DNA of 48,451 bases. It comes from Arthrobacter cavernae. GTDB lineage: Bacteria > Actinomycetota > Actinomycetes > Actinomycetales > Micrococcaceae. The stretch is from assembly GCF_017368795.1 (NCBI RefSeq), contig NZ_JAFNLL010000043.1, positions 1-48,451 on the forward strand, written 5' to 3'. Below, piece after piece: positions 8,687-17,290 of the stretch; positions within the stretch are counted from its first letter, which is position 1, and every line of letters begins with the position of its first letter. The notes under the pieces were generated by a model. That model did no database searches. It had not been told where the DNA came from and worked only from the letters and a program-made list of their open reading frames with translations. The position numbers were made by a program, and so were the translations under genes.

Positions 8687-10054
8687 TTACGCGGCGGGAA
8701 CCAGCAGCGCGACGGTTTCCAAGTGGTGCGTATTCGGGTAGAGATCGAAGCCCCGCAGGGCCTCGAGGCGCCAGCCGCCCCGCTGGAAGTAACCCAGATC
8801 ACGCGCAAAGGAAGCCGGATCGCATGACACATAGGCGATGGCCCGGGGTCCGGAGGCCATCAATTGGTTGACGACGGCCTTTCCGGCACCGGCCCGGGGC
8901 GGGTCCAGGAGCAGGGCGTCGAAGCTGCGGCTGCGCTGGTGCAGGACGCGCTCAACGCGGCCCTGGACGATTTCCACCTGGGGCTGGCCGTGCAGGTTCT
9001 TGCGTGCGTCCCGGCTGGTGCCCGGCGCGCCTTCCACTGAGAGCACCGAACCGGTGACGCCCACGGCATCGGCCAGGGGTGCCGTGAACAGGCCGGCGCC
9101 GGCGTACAGATCGGCCACGGCGGCACCAGGCTCAAGGTATCCGCCGTCGTGCAGGAAACCCGTGACGGCGTTGACCAGGGTGTCCGGCGCATCCCGGTGG
9201 ATCTGCCAGAATCCCTCGCCGGTGACCCGGTATTCATGGCCCGCCGCCGATTCCTGCACCCAGGTGCGGCCGCGCAACTGCAGCACCTCCCCCTTGGCGG
9301 GGTCGAAGGAGGCCACGGAGACATCCTGCGGCAGCTGCGACAGGATCGAATGGAGCCGCTTGGGCGTGGTGCCCTCTTCCGGAGCCAGCAGCACCAGCGG
9401 CCGGGAGCCGTTGGACGGAGCCGCGACCTCGACGCGGGCGATCCCCTGCAGCTCGATGTCCCACAGCTTCAGTTCGTTGATGCCCGCCGCGGCGAGCGGC
9501 ATCTCCTGGACGGGAACAACGACGTCGGAGCGGTGGGCGTGCATGCCGAGCTTGCCTTTGTCCGTGACGGCAAAGCTGGCGCGGGTCCGCCAGCCCAGCC
9601 CGGCGCCGTCGGGGGTGTCCCCCACCGCTTCGATCTCGGTCCAAAGCTCGACGCCGGCAAGGCGTTTGAGCTGTTCGGCCAGCACCTCGGCCTTCAGGGC
9701 CCGCTGCCGCGGCAGGGAGATGTGGCCCAGTTCGGCTCCGCCCACGGGCGGGCCGCCCTGCTTCCACGCAGCAAGCGAGTCGGCCTGCTTCCAGAAGTGC
9801 CGGACGCGGTCTTCCGAGGCCTCCAGGACCTCGACGACGTCCCCGCGCCAAAAGCGCGAGGCCTCGCCGGAGTCGGTCAGCCGGATGCGGACCTTCTCGC
9901 CCGGGATGCCATGGCGGACAAAGATGACGCGACCCTCGTGGCGTGCGACGAAGTGGCCGCCGTGGGCGATGGGGCCGACGTCGACCACCAGTTCCGTACC
10001 CGGCGCGCCTTGGCCTCCGTGGTGTTCGGTGTGCTCATGTGTGGGGGAGGTCAT
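8687..10054 (-). CDS. TrmA/RlmD-family RNA uracil-C5 methyltransferase with TRAM domain
   Basis: A 455-aa SAM-dependent methyltransferase predicted to methylate C5 of a uridine in tRNA or rRNA. An N-terminal TRAM-like RNA-binding domain (residues about 15-75, VVDVGPIAHGGHFVARHEGR) precedes the Rossmann fold with the SAM motif VADLYAGAGLFTAPLA, LLLDPPRAGAG and the nucleophile Cys411 in YVSCDPASFARD. A C-terminal Glu (HHLETVALL) is the likely base. The Fe-S cysteine cluster of E. coli RlmD is absent. The frame continues upstream, but I chose the ATG at 10054 because it overlaps the transporter stop as ATGA. I recall a similar methyltransferase/permease pair beside ceoBC in mycobacteria. The target uridine is unknown. 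Confidence 0.88.
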   Translation of the reverse strand: MTSPTHEHTEHHGGQGAPGTELVVDVGPIAHGGHFVARHEGRVIFVRHGIPGEKVRIRLTDSGEASRFWRGDVVEVLEASEDRVRHFWKQADSLAAWKQGGPPVGGAELGHISLPRQRALKAEVLAEQLKRLAGVELWTEIEAVGDTPDGAGLGWRTRASFAVTDKGKLGMHAHRSDVVVPVQEMPLAAAGINELKLWDIELQGIARVEVAAPSNGSRPLVLLAPEEGTTPKRLHSILSQLPQDVSVASFDPAKGEVLQLRGRTWVQESAAGHEYRVTGEGFWQIHRDAPDTLVNAVTGFLHDGGYLEPGAAVADLYAGAGLFTAPLADAVGVTGSVLSVEGAPGTSRDARKNLHGQPQVEIVQGRVERVLHQRSRSFDALLLDPPRAGAGKAVVNQLMASGPRAIAYVSCDPASFARDLGYFQRGGWRLEALRGFDLYPNTHHLETVALLVPAA

Positions 10055-12018
10055 TGGGTATCCTGCAGGGCCTTTGCTTCTTCGGACGACTTCAACTGCC
10101 ACGGGACGCTTGCCACCATGACTCCGGATTCGAAGTGAAGTCTTGTCTTGATTCTGAGTGCTGTCTGGTTGTGGACGAGCTGTTCCCACCATTTGCCGAC
10201 CACGTATTCGGGGATGTAGACGACGATCAGGTCCCGGGGCGAGTCACGGCGCATGTTCTTGACGTACTCCATGATGGGGGTGACGGTCTCGCGGTAGGGG
10301 CTGGCGAGCACGGTCAGGGGCACGGGGATGTCCAGCTTTTCCCAGTCCCTGACGGTGTGCTCGGTCTCCTCGGTGTTGATGTCCACCGTAATGGCATCGA
10401 GCCTGGACGGCCGGGAGGCCCGGGCGTAGGCCAGGGCGCGGAGCACGGGCTTGCGCACGTGCGACACCAGGATGACGGCGTGGACGCGGCTGGGCAGTGC
10501 GCGCGGGGACGCGTCCTCATCCACGGCCAGTTCCTTGGCCACGTTGTCGTAGTGGGCACGGATGCTCCACATGATGAGGAAGAGCACGAACATGGCGAGC
10601 AGCGCGATCCACGCGCCCTGTTCGAACTTAGTGATGAGCACGATCATGAGGACGAGCGCGGTCATTCCGAAGCCGACCATGTTGATGGTGCGCGACCTGA
10701 GCATCCTGCGGCGCACGGTCTTGTCCCGTGCCAGCTTCAGTTCGCGGCCCCAGTGCCGGATCATGCCGAGCTGGCTAATCGTGAACGAAATGAAGACACC
10801 CACAATGTAGAGCTGGATGAGCTTGGTGACGTCGGCGTTGAAGGCGATTATCAGTACCAAGGCCCCGGCTGCCAGCGCAAGAACGCCGTTGCTGAAGGCC
10901 AGCCGGTCACCGCGGGTGCGCAGCTGGCGCGGCAGGTAGCCGTCCTGCGCCAAGATCGAACCGAGGACCGGGAAGCCGTTGAAGGCCGTATTGGATGCGA
11001 ACACCAGGATGGTGCCTGTGGCAGCGACCACGATGAAGAACAGGATTGATCCCGGGCCGAAGATGGTCTGGGCTATCTGGCTGATGGCCGGGCTCTGGAT
11101 GTAATCCTCTGGCAGCGGCATGCCGTCCAGCAGGAATTCCGTCGCCGGATCCAGCACGATGTGCACCTTGGTGGCGTTGGCCAGAAAGATGATGCCGGCC
11201 AGCATGGACGAGGCGATTACGCCGAGCAGCAGCAGAGTGGTGGCCGCGTTCTTGCTCTTCGGTTTCCGGAAGGTCGGCACACCGTTACTGATGGCCTCAA
11301 TGCCGGTCAGCGCGGCGGCGCCGGAGGAGAACGCCCGCAACAGGAGGAACGCGCCGGCAATGCCGACGAGCCCTTCATCGAAGCCTTCCTCGGGCACGAT
11401 GGTGAACTGCGCCGACGGCGCCTCCCCCAATTGGCCCGTGATGGCCTGGATGACGCCCACCAGGGTCATGCCCAGGATGGATGCCATGAAGATATAGGTG
11501 GGGACCGCGAACACGGAGCCCGCTTCCTTGACGCCGCGCAGGTTGACCAGGGCCAGGATGATGACACCGATCGTGGCAATGAGGGCCTGCTGGCCGTGCA
11601 GGGCGGGCACCGCCGTGGTCAGGTAGGTCGCGGCGGAGGACATCGACACCGCGACTGTGAGGACATAGTCCACCAGCAGCGCCGAAGCCACGGTCAGCCC
11701 GGCGTACTTGCCGAGGTTCACGTTGGCGATCTCGTAGTCGCCGCCGCCGGAGGGGTAGGCGTGAACGTTCTGCCGGTAGGAGGCCACCACCGTGAGCAAC
11801 ACCACCATGACGGCAAGGCCCACCATCGGCGAGAACGCCACAGCACTGACACCGGCCAGGGCCAGCGTCAGCAGGATTTCATCAGGGGCGTAGGCCACGG
11901 ACGACAACGCGTCCGAGGCGAAAACCGGCAAGGCGATGCGTTTTGGCAGGAGCGTGTGGGACAGGCGTTCGTTCCGGAACGGCCGACCCACCACTATCCG
12001 CTTCAGAATTGTCAGCAC
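10051..12018 (-). CDS. APC-superfamily transporter, KimA-like (probable K+ uptake)
   Basis: A 655-aa membrane protein with about 12 hydrophobic segments (residues about 30-440) and a C-terminal cytoplasmic part of about 200 residues. The N-terminus LKRIVVGRP followed by FASDALSSVAYAPDEILL is strikingly like KimA/YdaO, the high-affinity potassium importer of Firmicutes, although such genes are often annotated as amino-acid permeases. It is divergent from two TrkA-type NAD-binding proteins, which favours potassium over amino acids; that is inference from context. The start is GTG at 12018. No good ribosome site is present, but TAGCTT lies 6 bases upstream, suggesting a leaderless mRNA. The C-terminal domain (VILVSHVRKPVLRALAYARA) could be a nucleotide-sensing module. 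It is coupled to the downstream methyltransferase gene by a 4-base overlap. Confidence 0.85.
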   Translation of the reverse strand: MLTILKRIVVGRPFRNERLSHTLLPKRIALPVFASDALSSVAYAPDEILLTLALAGVSAVAFSPMVGLAVMVVLLTVVASYRQNVHAYPSGGGDYEIANVNLGKYAGLTVASALLVDYVLTVAVSMSSAATYLTTAVPALHGQQALIATIGVIILALVNLRGVKEAGSVFAVPTYIFMASILGMTLVGVIQAITGQLGEAPSAQFTIVPEEGFDEGLVGIAGAFLLLRAFSSGAAALTGIEAISNGVPTFRKPKSKNAATTLLLLGVIASSMLAGIIFLANATKVHIVLDPATEFLLDGMPLPEDYIQSPAISQIAQTIFGPGSILFFIVVAATGTILVFASNTAFNGFPVLGSILAQDGYLPRQLRTRGDRLAFSNGVLALAAGALVLIIAFNADVTKLIQLYIVGVFISFTISQLGMIRHWGRELKLARDKTVRRRMLRSRTINMVGFGMTALVLMIVLITKFEQGAWIALLAMFVLFLIMWSIRAHYDNVAKELAVDEDASPRALPSRVHAVILVSHVRKPVLRALAYARASRPSRLDAITVDINTEETEHTVRDWEKLDIPVPLTVLASPYRETVTPIMEYVKNMRRDSPRDLIVVYIPEYVVGKWWEQLVHNQTALRIKTRLHFESGVMVASVPWQLKSSEEAKALQDTQ

Positions 12019-12024
12019 TCCGCA

Positions 12025-12030
12025 AAGCTA
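12025..12030 (-). promoter_or_regulatory. Candidate -10 box for a leaderless KimA-like mRNA
   Basis: TAGCTT on the minus strand ends 6 bases before the GTG at 12018, which has no convincing Shine-Dalgarno. The intergenic region shared with trkA also contains the small palindrome TTACCCCGGTAA at about 12079-12090. Confidence 0.45.
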
Positions 12031-12131
12031 CTCTGATTCCCCCGCGATGTCATGACGGCGGACTCCGACTTCCGCGACTTACCCCGGTAAAGTCTTACGA
12101 AGTGAAATAGACAAGAGTTTAAGGAGGCATG

Positions 12132-12803
12132 ATGGCTCACTTCGTGATCATGGGTTGCGGCCGGGTGGGCGCAACCCTGGCGCACACCTTGGAAGATGCC
12201 GGGCACTCTGTGGCCATCATCGACCAGGATGAGCGGGCCTTCCGACGCCTGCGGAACAGCTTCACCGGGCGCAAGGTCACCGGCGTGGGCTTCGACCGCG
12301 ACACCATGAAACAGGCGGGCGTCGAAGAGGCCTACGCCTTTGCGGCCGTCTCCAGCGGCGACAACTCAAATATTCTTGCCACGCGCGTTGCGCGCGAGAC
12401 CTTCCACGTTGCCCATGTTGTGGCCCGCATCTACGATCCCGGCCGGGCAGAGATCTACCAGCGGCTGGGCATCCCCACGGTGGCAGCAGTGCGCTGGAGC
12501 GCGGACCAGGTCCTCCGCCGGATCCTCCCCGAACAGCACCTCGCCGGAGACTACCGCGAACCGTCCGGCCGCCTGGTCCTGGCCGAGGTGGACCTGAACG
12601 AAGACTGGATCGGTCATTCATTGTCCGCCATCGAAGCCGCCGCCGGCATCCGCATCGCGTTCCTCACCCGCTTCGGCGAGGGCATGCTGCCGGAGCCGGG
12701 GACGGCGTACCAGGAGGGCGACACGGTCCATGCCATGGTGCCCCTTGACCGGACGTCCGAGATCGCACGCATCCTCGCCAAAGCACCCGCCAAGGAGTCT
12801 TAG
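12132..12803 (+). CDS. TrkA-type potassium channel/transport regulator, first subunit (CeoB-like)
   Basis: A 223-aa cytosolic RCK protein. The N-terminal Rossmann motif FVIMGCGRVGATLA, followed by HSVAIIDQDE, binds NAD(H) or another adenine nucleotide, and SSGDNSNILATRVARE and RIYDPGRAEIYQRLGIPTV are typical of TrkA-N. Residues after about 140 form the TrkA-C domain. Two ATGs stand in tandem at 12129 and 12132. The second is preferred because AAGGAGG ends at 12127 and the first would be only one base away. It closely resembles mycobacterial CeoB as I remember it. The next trkA-like gene overlaps its stop by one base, so the two are probably made as a pair and gate the divergent KimA-like transporter or another K+ system. 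Confidence 0.92.
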   Translation: MAHFVIMGCGRVGATLAHTLEDAGHSVAIIDQDERAFRRLRNSFTGRKVTGVGFDRDTMKQAGVEEAYAFAAVSSGDNSNILATRVARETFHVAHVVARIYDPGRAEIYQRLGIPTVAAVRWSADQVLRRILPEQHLAGDYREPSGRLVLAEVDLNEDWIGHSLSAIEAAAGIRIAFLTRFGEGMLPEPGTAYQEGDTVHAMVPLDRTSEIARILAKAPAKES

Positions 12804-13540
12804 TGAAAGTTGTCATCGTTGGCGCAGGCAGCGTCGGCTCGTCCATTGCACGGGAGCTTCTGGCCCACAACCACCAGATCCTGCTGATCGACCTCAAGCC
12901 CGAGGTCATCGGCCGCAGCGGCCTGCGCGGAGCACGCTGGCTGGTGGGCGACGCCTGCGAACTGAGCACGCTGCAGGACGCGAAACTTGAGGATGCCGAC
13001 GTCGTGGTGTCCGCTACCGGCGACGACAAGGTCAACCTGGTGGTGTCCCTGCTCGCCAAGACCGAATTCGGAGTGGGCCGCACCGTGGGCCGCGTGAACA
13101 ACCCCAAGAACGACTGGATGTTCAACGATTCCTGGGGTGTCGACGTCGCGGTCAACACGCCGCAACTGATGACCGCCCTGGTGGAGGAGGCCGTGGAGAT
13201 CGGCGACATCGTCCGCCTGCTGACCCTGCAGACAGGTGTGGCGTCGATCGTGGAGTTCACCGTGCCGCACGATTCCCACGTCATCGGCAGCACCGTCGGG
13301 GCCATCGACTGGCCCGAAGACGCGACGCTGGTGGCCATCCTGCGCGACCAAGCGCCGATCACGCCCAGCCGGGACGACGTGCTCGACGGCGGCGACGAAC
13401 TGTTCTTCGTGACCACCATCGCGGCCGAGGACGGGCTCAGGGCCTTGTTGTCCCCCGCGTCAATGGCCGGCCAGGGCCCCCGCGGCGATGACGAGGAAAC
13501 TGCCGATCAGGCGGCGGAGGACGACGGCTTCGACGGCTGA
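12803..13540 (+). CDS. TrkA-type potassium regulator, second subunit (CeoC-like)
   Basis: A 245-aa RCK protein with the Rossmann motif VVIVGAGSVGSSIARELL, then ILLIDLKPEVIG and DADVVVSATGDDKVNLVVS, and a C-terminal TrkA-C domain. The start is GTG at 12803, sharing its G with the TAG of the first subunit and preceded by AAGGAG inside that gene. An acidic tail (DDEETADQAAEDDGFDG) ends the protein. Together with the first subunit it would form a hetero-octameric gating ring or a two-protein regulator. The gene converges on the DUF3159 gene across 31 bases. Confidence 0.92.
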   Translation: MKVVIVGAGSVGSSIARELLAHNHQILLIDLKPEVIGRSGLRGARWLVGDACELSTLQDAKLEDADVVVSATGDDKVNLVVSLLAKTEFGVGRTVGRVNNPKNDWMFNDSWGVDVAVNTPQLMTALVEEAVEIGDIVRLLTLQTGVASIVEFTVPHDSHVIGSTVGAIDWPEDATLVAILRDQAPITPSRDDVLDGGDELFFVTTIAAEDGLRALLSPASMAGQGPRGDDEETADQAAEDDGFDG

Positions 13541-13571
13541 TCCATGGTCTCGGCCTGGACCGCTGGCTTGG

Positions 13572-14381
13572 CTAGTCCGCGGGCCTGGCCTGCACAGCGG
13601 GCTTGGTCAGCAGCCAGGCCACCCAGAGGCCCAGGATGTACAGCGGCGCGCCCATAAGCAGCCGCGTGGTGGCCAGCGCGGCCAGGCCGGGCTCGCCCAT
13701 GAAATACAGCGGGACCTGCACCACGAGCCGCAGAGCCAGCACGGCAACCACCACCCAGGTTCCGAGCCTGTAGACGCGCAGCCTCTCGGGGTCCTTGCGC
13801 CACTCGAGTCCCTCGTTGCGGACAAAGCCGAACAGGAGACCTGCGATGGGCCACTTCAGCACGATCGAGAGCACCATGCCTGCAATGTAGGCGATGTTGG
13901 TGAAGAAGCCCAGGACATAGAAGTCCTCGGCCTTGCCGGTGGAATTGGCGAGCCAGGCGGAGATCCCGACGCCGGCGATCCCGGCGAGTGCCTGCGTCAG
14001 GGGCCGCCGCTGCACCAGCCGCGCCACGGTGAAGACGGCTGCTGCGGCCAGGGCGGCAAACAGCGCGGGAGTCAGTTCCCGTGTGATGGTGAAGGCAATG
14101 AGGAAAACCAGCCCCGGCAGGATGCTCTCGGCGATGCCCTGGATGCCCCCGGCCGTCTTCAGCATGTCCACGTGGCCTGCACTGTTGCGGTGGACACCGG
14201 CCTTTTCGGCGTAGCCCGCGGCGAGCTCCGCGACCGAGGGACCCTGGGGGCCAGTGCTCTGGGGGCCGGTGCCCTTGCCCGTTCCCTGGACGCCTGCGGT
14301 GTCAGTGCCTGCGGCGCCGTCAGGCACGGCGGCGTCCGGCGTCGGCGTTTCGTGCGGATCGGATCCGTTGGCGGCGGTCAT
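13572..14381 (-). CDS. DUF3159 integral membrane protein
   Basis: A 269-aa membrane protein. About 85 residues of low-complexity Ala/Gly/Thr sequence precede roughly six hydrophobic helices, including ILPGLVFLIAFTITRELTP and VVVAVLALRLVVQVPLYFMG. It matches DUF3159, a family of unknown function that sits next to the CeoBC pair in many actinobacteria. Its ATG overlaps the stop of the OB-fold gene as ATGA, so DUF3710, OB-fold and DUF3159 are translated as a unit. A transport role is possible because of the neighbouring K+ genes, but nothing in the sequence proves it. Confidence 0.85.
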   Translation of the reverse strand: MTAANGSDPHETPTPDAAVPDGAAGTDTAGVQGTGKGTGPQSTGPQGPSVAELAAGYAEKAGVHRNSAGHVDMLKTAGGIQGIAESILPGLVFLIAFTITRELTPALFAALAAAAVFTVARLVQRRPLTQALAGIAGVGISAWLANSTGKAEDFYVLGFFTNIAYIAGMVLSIVLKWPIAGLLFGFVRNEGLEWRKDPERLRVYRLGTWVVVAVLALRLVVQVPLYFMGEPGLAALATTRLLMGAPLYILGLWVAWLLTKPAVQARPAD

Positions 14382-14719
14382 AGGTGCTCCTGGCGGGACA
14401 GTATTTCATAGCGTGGATTGAACATGGCCGGCAGCCCGTCACGGACGGTCACCATGCCGTCGAGGCGGACTTCAACGCCGGCCTCGATGCCGGGGACGCG
14501 CCGGCGCCCCAACCAGATGACCAGCAGCCGTGCCGCGGCTGCGGGACGGCCGCCGCCGGCACTGCGCTGCTGCGTGTCCACGACGATGGCCGAGAAGAAG
14601 GGCTGTTCACTGGCGGGCTGGTAGGTGACGGACTCGACGAAACCCATGCAGCTTGCCCTGCCCCTGGCGGGGAGCCCGCTGATGCGCAGCCCGGGGGTTT
14701 TGTTTCTTCCCTCGGGCAT
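14378..14719 (-). CDS. OB-fold nucleic-acid-binding-like protein
   Basis: A small protein of about 113 aa whose core (CMGFVESVTYQP, FSAIVVDT, LLVIWLGRRRVPGIEAGVEVRLDGMV, NPRYEIL) has the strand pattern of a single OB fold, as in Rv2694c-like proteins. The frame is open far upstream, but that part overlaps DUF3710. The ATG at 14719 is the first after the DUF3710 stop, although no good ribosome site precedes it; a TTG a few codons earlier is an alternative. It lies 16 bases after DUF3710 and overlaps DUF3159 by 4 bases. Its ligand is unknown. Confidence 0.75.
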   Translation of the reverse strand: MPEGRNKTPGLRISGLPARGRASCMGFVESVTYQPASEQPFFSAIVVDTQQRSAGGGRPAAAARLLVIWLGRRRVPGIEAGVEVRLDGMVTVRDGLPAMFNPRYEILSRQEHL

Positions 14720-14735
14720 GCTTGAGAGAGGCTGG

Positions 14736-15485
14736 TCAGCCAATCTGGGTAATCTCCGGCCCGCGTTCGGGTTGTTCCAGTGAGGGCCCGCCTTGGGGTG
14801 CACCTTGCTGGCCCGGCACTGCGGCGTCCTTGGGCAGGCGGAGCTGCAGAAGTTCGCGTGGCGGCATGGGGTTGTCGCCGCGGACCACCACCACACGGCG
14901 GAAGAGGTCTTCGAGCCCGGCCGCGGCGTCACGCTCCAGTGCGGCTTCGCCGCCGAGCACGCCGCGGAGGAACCAGCGCGGACCGTCCACGCCCATGAAG
15001 CGGGCGGCACGGTAGCCGCGGCTTCCGTCGGCAGCCTCGGCCGGGAGCTTCGCCACGAGTTCGGGCCCGAAGGTCCCGGCGATTTCCTCGACCTCGCCGC
15101 CCTGGCTCGCCACGGACTGGCCGATCTGTTCGCGGATCTCCTCCCACAGCCCCTCCGAACGGGGAGCGGCGAAGGCCTGGAGCTGCAGGCTCGACGCCCC
15201 GAGGTCCAGGGTGACGGCGACAACCCGCTGGGTGGCCTCTTCGATCTCGAGGCGCAACTGCAGGCCCTCGGCCGGGGCAATCAACAGTGCCCCAAGATCG
15301 ACGTAGCCGTCCTGGCTGTCGATCTCCGTAATATCCAGCGGCCCCTTGACGATCCGGAAATCGCCCTTGGCAGTGCTTTCGCCGGATCCGGGCGTGCCTG
15401 CTTCCGCAACGTCCGCTCCGGCGGCGTCAGCAGCAGCGGATTCCGGCCGTTCAGCCTTGGACTTCTTGCCGCGCCCAAAAAGCAT
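14736..15485 (-). CDS. DUF3710 family protein
   Basis: A 249-aa soluble protein. After a basic start (MLFGRGKKSKAERP) and an Ala/Gly-rich stretch to about residue 40, the DUF3710 domain follows with GPLDITEIDSQDGYVDLGAL, LRLEIEEATQRVVAV, LQAFAAPRSEGLWEEIREQI and VDGPRWFLRGVLGGEAAL. AAGGAGA precedes the ATG. The function is unknown; the family travels with dut and the OB-fold gene in actinobacteria, and the same order is seen here. It is the first gene of a three-gene coupled unit. Confidence 0.88.
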   Translation of the reverse strand: MLFGRGKKSKAERPESAAADAAGADVAEAGTPGSGESTAKGDFRIVKGPLDITEIDSQDGYVDLGALLIAPAEGLQLRLEIEEATQRVVAVTLDLGASSLQLQAFAAPRSEGLWEEIREQIGQSVASQGGEVEEIAGTFGPELVAKLPAEAADGSRGYRAARFMGVDGPRWFLRGVLGGEAALERDAAAGLEDLFRRVVVVRGDNPMPPRELLQLRLPKDAAVPGQQGAPQGGPSLEQPERGPEITQIG

Positions 15486-15596
15486 CGGATTGTCTCCTTA
15501 GTAGTGGTCTGTCCCCAGTAAACCGCACGCAGGGCGGACAACGGGAATGCTGCGGGCCTCATCGGCTGCCCTGCGCCCGGAAGCCCGCCCGCGTTG

Positions 15597-16112
15597 CTAC
15601 GCCACGGGCGTGGCGAATCCCCCGGTGGAGCCGAATCCGCCGGTTCCACGGACGGAGTCGGAGAGTTCGTCGACGGCGATGAACTGCGCGTATTCAACGC
15701 GCTGGATCACCATCTGGGCAATCCTATCGCCGCGTTTGAGTTCGATCGCCTGGTTCTGGTCCGTGTTCAGGAGCGTGACGGCGATTTCGCCCCGGTAGCC
15801 TGCATCGACTGTTCCCGGGGCGTTGACAACGGTCAGCCCGTGCTTGGTGGCAAGGCCCGAGCGCGGGTGGATGAGTGCCACAAAGCCGTTGGGCAGTGCG
15901 ATGGACACCCCGGTGGGAACGAGGCTGCGCTCGCCCGGAGCCAGCACCACATCCTCACGGGCGCGGAGGTCGGCCCCCGCGTCGCCGGGGTGCGCGTATG
16001 ACGGCGCTTCCAGCCCGGCGTCGAGCATTTTCAGCTGCACTTCAAGGGTGGGCGTGCCGTAGGCTGCGCTTGTTTCGGCATCGGTGTTGATCACTGCGGT
16101 CTCGTTGCTCAC
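15597..16112 (-). CDS. dut: dUTP diphosphatase (trimeric)
   Basis: A 171-aa homotrimeric dUTPase that hydrolyses dUTP to dUMP, keeping uracil out of DNA and feeding thymidylate synthesis. The five conserved motifs are present in order: [41 protein letters not shown] and, at the C-terminal lid, [12 protein letters not shown] chose the GTG at 16112 (GTG AGC AAC GAG) because the frame further upstream is non-homologous and a TAGAAT box ends 8 bases before it, implying a leaderless mRNA. A GTG two codons earlier (16118) is the alternative. It is close to the thymidine kinase remnant 2.5 kb away, so thymidine salvage may be reduced while this route remains. Confidence 0.95.
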   Translation of the reverse strand: MSNETAVINTDAETSAAYGTPTLEVQLKMLDAGLEAPSYAHPGDAGADLRAREDVVLAPGERSLVPTGVSIALPNGFVALIHPRSGLATKHGLTVVNAPGTVDAGYRGEIAVTLLNTDQNQAIELKRGDRIAQMVIQRVEYAQFIAVDELSDSVRGTGGFGSTGGFATPVA

Positions 16113-16120
16113 AGTCACCC

Positions 16121-16126
16121 ATTCTA
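16121..16126 (-). promoter_or_regulatory. Candidate -10 box for a leaderless dut mRNA
   Basis: TAGAAT on the minus strand ends 8 bases before the GTG at 16112. No purine-rich ribosome site lies between. This spacing supports both leaderless transcription and the choice of start codon. Confidence 0.45.
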
Positions 16127-16181
16127 CGTGGCCGCACGCGGGCCCGCGAAGGGGGCGGCACAGGGCCACGGCCCGTGCCGA

Positions 16182-16187
16182 TAAGCT
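16182..16187 (+). promoter_or_regulatory. Candidate -10 box for a leaderless DUF3093 mRNA
   Basis: TAAGCT ends 6 bases before the ATG at 16194 (spacer GGGACC). The distance fits a transcript that begins at the start codon. Confidence 0.45.
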
Positions 16188-16193
16188 GGGACC

Positions 16194-16697
16194 ATGCCTA
16201 CGCCTGACCCCGCCGCACCCGTCCCTGCCCGGAACGACCCCGCCAGCGCATCCACGGTGCTGTACACCGAGAAACTCTGGCCCTCGGCCTGGATCTGGGT
16301 TGTGGTGGTGGGCCTGTCCGGGGCCGGCATCCTGATGTTCTCGCCCATCAGCTTCGGCGTCGGCATCACGGCTGCAGCGGTCCTGTTCGCGATCATGGCC
16401 ATCATGCTGGTGCTGTCCACGCCCACCATCTCGGTCACCCCGGACACGCTGCGGGTGGGCCGGGCCACCATCGAGCGCCGCTTCGTCGGTTCCGTTGAGG
16501 CCTTCCGCAAGGAAGAAGCCACCGCCGAACGGGGGCCCCGCCTGAACGGGCTCGCCTTCATGTGCTTCCGCGGCTGGATCGACGCCGTGGTCAAGATCGA
16601 GATCACGGATCCTTCGGACCGCACCCCCTACTGGCTTGCGTCCTCGCGGCGGCCGGAAGAACTCGTCGCCGCCCTGACCGCGCCGGCGAAGTCCTAG
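16194..16697 (+). CDS. DUF3093 membrane protein
   Basis: A 167-aa protein with two adjacent membrane helices (about residues 29-75, [19 protein letters not shown] and [20 protein letters not shown]) followed by a small cytoplasmic domain ([56 protein letters not shown]) reminiscent of a PH-like fold. This is the DUF3093 architecture; the role is unknown. The final 4 bases overlap tail to tail with the DUF4193 gene on the other strand. Confidence 0.88.
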   Translation: MPTPDPAAPVPARNDPASASTVLYTEKLWPSAWIWVVVVGLSGAGILMFSPISFGVGITAAAVLFAIMAIMLVLSTPTISVTPDTLRVGRATIERRFVGSVEAFRKEEATAERGPRLNGLAFMCFRGWIDAVVKIEITDPSDRTPYWLASSRRPEELVAALTAPAKS

Positions 16698-16993
16698 CTT
16701 TCGCATTCCTTGCAGTAGAGATGACCGTCCTTTTCCCGGGCGATCTGTGAGCGGTGCTTGACCAGGAAGCAGTTGAAGCAGGTGAATTCGTCGGCCTGGG
16801 GCGGCAGGACCCGTATCAGGAGTTCCTCGCCGGACAGGTCCGCGCCGGGCAGCTCAAAGCCGTCCGCCAGTTCTGCCTCGTCGACGTCGACGCTCGAGGA
16901 TTGCTTGCCGGCCTGGCGTGTCTTGAGTTCCTCAATGGAATCTTCGCTGACGTCTTCCTCGGTTTTCCGAGGGGCGTCGTAGTCCGTGGCCAT
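16694..16993 (-). CDS. DUF4193 protein with zinc-ribbon-like C-terminus
   Basis: A 99-aa acidic protein ([23 protein letters not shown]) ending in two Cys pairs, CFNC and CKEC, about 25 residues apart, which could bind zinc. It matches DUF4193, a family kept across actinobacteria next to the dut/DUF3093 genes. The AGGGA before the ATG could be its ribosome site. It is divergent from sepH across 297 bases in which I see no gene. Function is unknown; nucleic-acid or RNA polymerase contact is possible but unproven. Confidence 0.88.
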   Translation of the reverse strand: MATDYDAPRKTEEDVSEDSIEELKTRQAGKQSSSVDVDEAELADGFELPGADLSGEELLIRVLPPQADEFTCFNCFLVKHRSQIAREKDGHLYCKECES

Positions 16994-17290
16994 GGTGCTT
17001 CCCTGTCCTCCGCTTCACTTAGGATCGAAGCCGGCGGGACCGGGCCTGCGCCCGCTCGCCGGTGTATCGGTGTAACGCCGGAAGCCCCGGATTTGTGCCC
17101 GATATCGGCCACATTGTGCTCTCCTGACACCCGAAAGTCCATAGCTCCGAACGGCGGGGCCGTGACGCGGGGCTCCCACTCCCCCGGCTGCTTTTCGCGG
17201 AATATCGCGGCACGCCCTTTGTCCTAGTAGGAAATGGCCCCTGCGGATGGCAGAGTTTCGAATGTCAGTTATGCCATGGTGGAGGGTGTT

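Noticed and set aside
12019..12131. A c-di-AMP (ydaO-type) riboswitch upstream of the KimA-like gene
   Set aside because: The shared gap of about 110 bases is too short for that riboswitch, no matching fold was visible, and the gene appears to have almost no leader.
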